Position numbers and translations under genes: made by a program
The notes under the pieces: generated by a model
The model's input: only the letters and a program-made list of their open reading frames with translations
What the model was told of the DNA's origin: nothing
The model's database searches: none
Part shown: piece after piece, positions 61,623 through 64,000 of the stretch
Layout: each line of letters begins with the position of its first letter
Numbering within the stretch: the first letter of the stretch is position 1
From: Rhizobiales bacterium dw_265
GTDB lineage: Bacteria > Pseudomonadota > Alphaproteobacteria > Micropepsales > Micropepsaceae
Assembly: GCA_018449595.1 (NCBI GenBank)
Contig: JAAVUU010000001.1
Coordinates: 1 to 64,000, forward strand
DNA: 64,000 bases
Direction of reading: 5' to 3'

Positions 61623-62036
61623 TTAGCGCCACCTTTTCGGGCCCTTGCCACCACATCCGCACCGGCAGCCAATTGGCTTTATGTGCTTGTCCCAATATTC
61701 CTTGCCGTAATTGTAGCCGAACTCTTCGCCCGGAGTTATATCGCGCTTGGCGACAATAAAGATGCGCTGCTTCTCGTGTTCCTGCGGCTCACAATTCGGT
61801 GAGCAGGAATGGTTGATATAGCGCGCGACGTTCTTACGGCTCTTACCGTCTATAGCCTTTTGCTTCTCAAGTTCGAACAGGTACTTTCCGCCGCGACTGT
61901 TTGCTTCTTCCTCGGTGAGGATTTCGCCCCAGTATTCGGCAACGACCGCGGCTTTCTTGACAGGACCGGTGGCAAAAAGCCCGAGACCATGTGCACCCCG
62001 TTTCACCTTCACGTTCTTATGTACCTGCCGTTTCAT
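61623..62036 (-). CDS. SET-domain protein (predicted lysine methyltransferase)
   Basis: A 137-residue SET domain with the hallmark NHSCSPNC pseudoknot motif (Asn-His-Ser-Cys near residues 80-85), a GLGLFATG start and GEEFGYNYGKEYW (the C-terminal catalytic Tyr motif). A post-SET-like cysteine cluster (CRCGCGG) sits at the C-terminus. It probably methylates lysine in a protein using S-adenosylmethionine; the target is unknown. SET proteins are uncommon in bacteria but recur in some proteobacteria. ATG 62036 is chosen; it is divergent from a decayed CBS gene. Confidence 0.85.
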   Translation of the reverse strand: MKRQVHKNVKVKRGAHGLGLFATGPVKKAAVVAEYWGEILTEEEANSRGGKYLFELEKQKAIDGKSRKNVARYINHSCSPNCEPQEHEKQRIFIVAKRDITPGEEFGYNYGKEYWDKHIKPIGCRCGCGGKGPKRWR

Positions 62037-62067
62037 GATCGTTGTATCGTATCTGTAAGAGGTTCCC

Positions 62068-62510
62068 ATGCAAGTCCAAGATCTGATGACCCGCGATGTC
62101 GCTATGGTCAATCCCGACTAACCGGTGCAAAGGCCGCGCGCCGGATGGCCAGTTTGGATGTCGGCATCCTGCCCGTGGGCGAAGGTGATCGCCTGGTCGG
62201 AATTATCGCGGATCGGGATATCGCCGTCCGCGGCTTGGTGGAGGGCAAGGGTCGTCCCGACGCGACGGTGCGCGATGCCATGACGCCGGAGATCAAATAT
62301 TGTTTCGCCCGTCAGGAAATCAACGAGATCACGGTCAATATGGCAAATATCCAGGTTCGACGCTTGCCGATACTCAATCGCGAAAGTGTTTGGTCGGCAT
62401 CCTCTCGCTGTGTGATATCGCCATCAGCAATGATCTCGACCAGGCGATCGAAGCCTTAAGCGGTATCTCGCGCCCGACCAATGGCGGGACGCAGGTTCTG
62501 CCGCCTAATG
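62068..62510 (+). pseudogene. CBS-domain protein broken by two frameshifts
   Basis: AGAGG and ATG 62068 begin MQVQDLMTRDVAMVNPD, then a TAA at 62119. The next frame continues TGAKAARRMASLDVGILPVG, DRLVGIIADRDIAVRGLVEGKG and VRDAMTPEIKYCF up to VRRLPILNRE. After about 62385 the third frame gives KCLVGILSLCDIAISND and ALSGISRP. Joined, this is a typical two-CBS stand-alone protein of about 145 residues. The 3' limit is approximate. Both shifts go the same way (one base lost). Confidence 0.78.
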
Positions 62511-62675
62511 ACCGGCACCCGGGAAAAATAAGGCGATCAGCAGGAGCACAATGCAGCCGCCTAGTCCCGAGAGGAAGACGACCCGTTGCCAAGGCCGCTT
62601 AAGGACGATTTCGCCCCCGCGAGCTTTCTCCGCCGGATAGTTTGAAAGACTGTCTTTTTGCGAATTGGTTGGCAT
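62505..62675 (-). CDS. small single-helix membrane protein (56 aa)
   Basis: A reverse-strand frame from ATG 62675 encodes a polar N-terminus (KARGGEIVLKRPWQRV) followed by one transmembrane helix (VFLSGLGGCIVLLLIALFF). This KARxGEIVL-x-helix pattern recurs in small membrane proteins of alphaproteobacteria, whose function is unknown. The ribosome site (GAGAG) is moderate. Its 3' end touches the decayed CBS gene. Confidence 0.6.
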   Translation of the reverse strand: MPTNSQKDSLSNYPAEKARGGEIVLKRPWQRVVFLSGLGGCIVLLLIALFFPGAGH

Positions 62676-62743
62676 GAGAACTCTCACGGACAGCAGCCGA
62701 AAGGCATCAATGGATGACCTAGCCATCTCCGAAGTCCGGCCCG

Positions 62744-62983
62744 CTAATCCACCTTAGGTTCGCGCAGGACGTTTTCCAGGTGTTGAATGAGGGCCTGCGC
62801 TCCTTCCCTCTCCAAGATCAAGGGTGGTCCAATCGGCTTGCCCCCGTTGGAATGGGGTTGGAACTTGTATCGGGGCTGGTCGCCGTCTACCTTGGAAACA
62901 TCGATATAGTCACATTGGATCGGTTCCAGCACCGGCATGGGACTCGGGATGTGCAGTGGCGGCTCGGTTCGCTCAAGGGTCAT
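62744..62983 (-). CDS. small conserved-type hypothetical protein (79 aa)
   Basis: A reverse-strand frame from ATG 62983 with AAGGA 8 bases upstream. The product is soluble and ends in a helix (EGAQALIQHLENVLREP). An upstream in-frame ATG (63022) has its GGAGG too close to be used. The ATG lies one base after the stop of the preceding gene, so the two are translationally coupled. Function unknown. Confidence 0.65.
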   Translation of the reverse strand: MTLERTEPPLHIPSPMPVLEPIQCDYIDVSKVDGDQPRYKFQPHSNGGKPIGPPLILEREGAQALIQHLENVLREPKVD

Positions 62984-62984
62984 G

Positions 62985-63281
62985 TTATCGGTCCTTCGCC
63001 CAAGATTTCCACTGTTCGACATTTCCTCCCTGGCGCCCTTCCGGTTCAACCGGCTTCGGACGCGCAGAGGCTTTCGCAACGCCCTGCATGGGAGCTGGAT
63101 GCTGGAACTCGCCATTCGGATTCTTCATGGATGCATCATTGGGTTCCCAGTCGCCCCGCGGTACTACGAACGCATCCTTCAGTTCGCGGTCAGCCTGCTC
63201 TTGGTTCTCAGCATATTTCGCATCAATGCCTTTGGCGTCCGCGAACTCCTTCCAGTGGCCTGAGTTAGGTTTTTTCGTCAT
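62985..63281 (-). CDS. small hydrophilic protein (98 aa)
   Basis: A reverse-strand frame from ATG 63281 encoding a soluble, Lys/Glu/Pro-rich product (ADAKGIDAKYAENQEQADREL, FQHPAPMQGVAKASARPKPV) with no domain I can name. It immediately precedes the 79-residue gene with a one-base gap, forming a two-gene unit. Both look like stress-type small proteins. Confidence 0.6.
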   Translation of the reverse strand: MTKKPNSGHWKEFADAKGIDAKYAENQEQADRELKDAFVVPRGDWEPNDASMKNPNGEFQHPAPMQGVAKASARPKPVEPEGRQGGNVEQWKSWAKDR

Positions 63282-63406
63282 CGGCGGACTGACTTCGATT
63301 TTGTGCCGATCAAAATATGTTTCATCGGTTGCCTCGCTAGTTCTCTAGCTGGAAAACGCGGGAACCCACATATCGCCCCACACTGTTTCTCCTGGGAGAC
63401 GAATGC

Positions 63407-63446
63407 AAAAAAAGGCACGCCGCAATCGGAACGATCACGGCGTGCC
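63407..63446 (-). terminator. intrinsic terminator after the Gly/Thr-rich secreted-protein gene
   Basis: GGCACGCCG (63414-63422) pairs perfectly with CGGCGTGCC (63438-63446), and on the reverse strand the hairpin is followed by seven T (63413-63407). It lies 28 bases after the stop of the gene at 63475-63795. Confidence 0.8.
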
Positions 63447-63474
63447 CACGCGAATAACGCTTTCCGGAATTGAA

Positions 63475-63795
63475 CTAGCGGCCGGTCGCAGTTCCGCTCG
63501 TTCCATTCGCGCCTGTTGCCGGAGCGCTCATGCTGTTCTGCGTACGATTGGTCGAATAGCCAGGCGTCGCAGTCGCATTTTGGTTCGTGCTGATATTTGC
63601 ATCGCCGTAACGGTTTCCATGCATGCGTGTAGTGTAAGTGCTGTTGTTGCCACCTGCAGTGTCGGATGGGCTGGGCGCGGGATTGCTGTAGCCGCCAGTT
63701 GCGCCGGTGCCACCACCTTGCGCGCCTTGCGCCAGCAGCGGCGTTACAGACGCCAGAACGATAGCCAGGACGATAGGTACTGTAGAGTTTCTCAC
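63475..63795 (-). CDS. small secreted Gly/Thr/Asn-rich protein (106 aa)
   Basis: AAGGAG lies 7 bases before GTG 63795. The product has a signal peptide (IVLAIVLASVTPLLAQG) and a mature part dominated by Gly, Thr, Asn and Ser, probably disordered and exported. No family is recognised. A strong terminator follows its stop at 63407-63446, so it is likely a single-gene transcript. Confidence 0.7.
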   Translation of the reverse strand: MRNSTVPIVLAIVLASVTPLLAQGAQGGGTGATGGYSNPAPSPSDTAGGNNSTYTTRMHGNRYGDANISTNQNATATPGYSTNRTQNSMSAPATGANGTSGTATGR

Positions 63796-63869
63796 GATGT
63801 TCTCCTTCTTGTTGCCCCGACCAAGATGGGAACGGCGCGGGAGTGGAAGGGATGCGTGTCGTGTGAGAA

Positions 63870-64000
63870 TTGAACCGTATCATCGCACCAGCGCGGTCGG
63901 TGACGGATGCGCTCTCGGGCTGCACTTCCGAGGATCACGGCAACGGTATCATCTATGCCAAAACACCAACTGGAAAGCATGTTGCGCTCGCCTATCTTGG
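63870..64000 (+). CDS. possible start of a gene running off the window
   Basis: A forward frame with no stop from TTG 63870 (or GTG 63900) to the edge reads SVTDALSGCTSEDHGNGII and YAKTPTGKHVALAYL, which looks protein-like. No ribosome site is convincing, so the call is weak and the product cannot be named. Confidence 0.3.
   Translation, partial: MNRIIAPARSVTDALSGCTSEDHGNGIIYAKTPTGKHVALAYL

Noticed and set aside
63792..63980. Reverse 62-codon frame at the window end
   Set aside because: No motif or ribosome site; the opposite strand reads more protein-like sequence.

Overview
The window is GC-rich, densely packed, operon-organised DNA of an alphaproteobacterial type. Pointers are an aa3-type oxidase set resembling the rhizobial alternative CoxMNOP oxidase, a glgB-glgC-glgA-pgm gene order, CheR/CheB beside CHASE3 hybrid kinases, and possible GGAAC-type (EcfG-like) promoter elements. 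The genus cannot be fixed from the sequence alone. I saw no rRNA, tRNA, CRISPR array, IS element or prophage.

Layout. 1-2776: a truncated SDR gene, a 54-residue small protein, a flavodoxin-like reductase and a quinone-oxidoreductase-like MDR protein. 2842-5834 (+): a DUF2231 membrane protein, a PQQ-type sugar/sorbosone dehydrogenase lipoprotein and a tri-heme cytochrome c, likely a periplasmic sugar-oxidation chain. 5788-10303 (-): cytochrome oxidase subunits II (with fused cytochrome c), I and III, a small membrane protein and CtaG. Subunit I lacks both the D-channel glutamate and the K-channel lysine. 10396-14617 (-): a complete tripartite drug-efflux operon (HlyD/EmrA, DHA2 MFS, NodT-type outer-membrane factor). 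14883-16618 (-): a UdgX-type uracil-DNA-binding protein without any cysteine, next to topoisomerase IB. 16780-18906 (-): a PAS-GAF hybrid kinase.

19201-40567 is mainly a glycogen/trehalose island. It holds a lone divergent GlgA (-), then glgX-treZ-treY (+), an alpha-glucosidase (-), and glgP-glgB-glgC-[glgA-pgm fusion]-glgX2 (+), nearly all with ATGA or TTGA overlaps. It covers glucose-1-P to ADP-glucose to glycogen, phosphorolysis, debranching, and conversion of debranched chains to trehalose. A periplasmic trehalase lies at 59813-61504. The in-frame GlgA-phosphoglucomutase fusion of 1025 residues is the most striking gene.

40970-46937 (-): a four-gene signalling module (CHASE3-GAF hybrid kinase with three receivers, CheR, CheB, receiver-kinase) without receptors, CheA or CheW. 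47309-64000 is looser accessory DNA: SDR plus Zn-alcohol dehydrogenase, DUF4142 and small secreted or hydrophilic proteins, DUF72, an ICL/PEP-mutase family enzyme, D-lactate dehydrogenase, a TetR/hydrolase pair with tandem operator-like repeats, trehalase, a SET-domain protein and several small stress-type genes. This part also holds three decayed genes (response-regulator remnant, conserved hypothetical, CBS protein); a fourth decayed gene, a CDF transporter, sits at 19201-20067.
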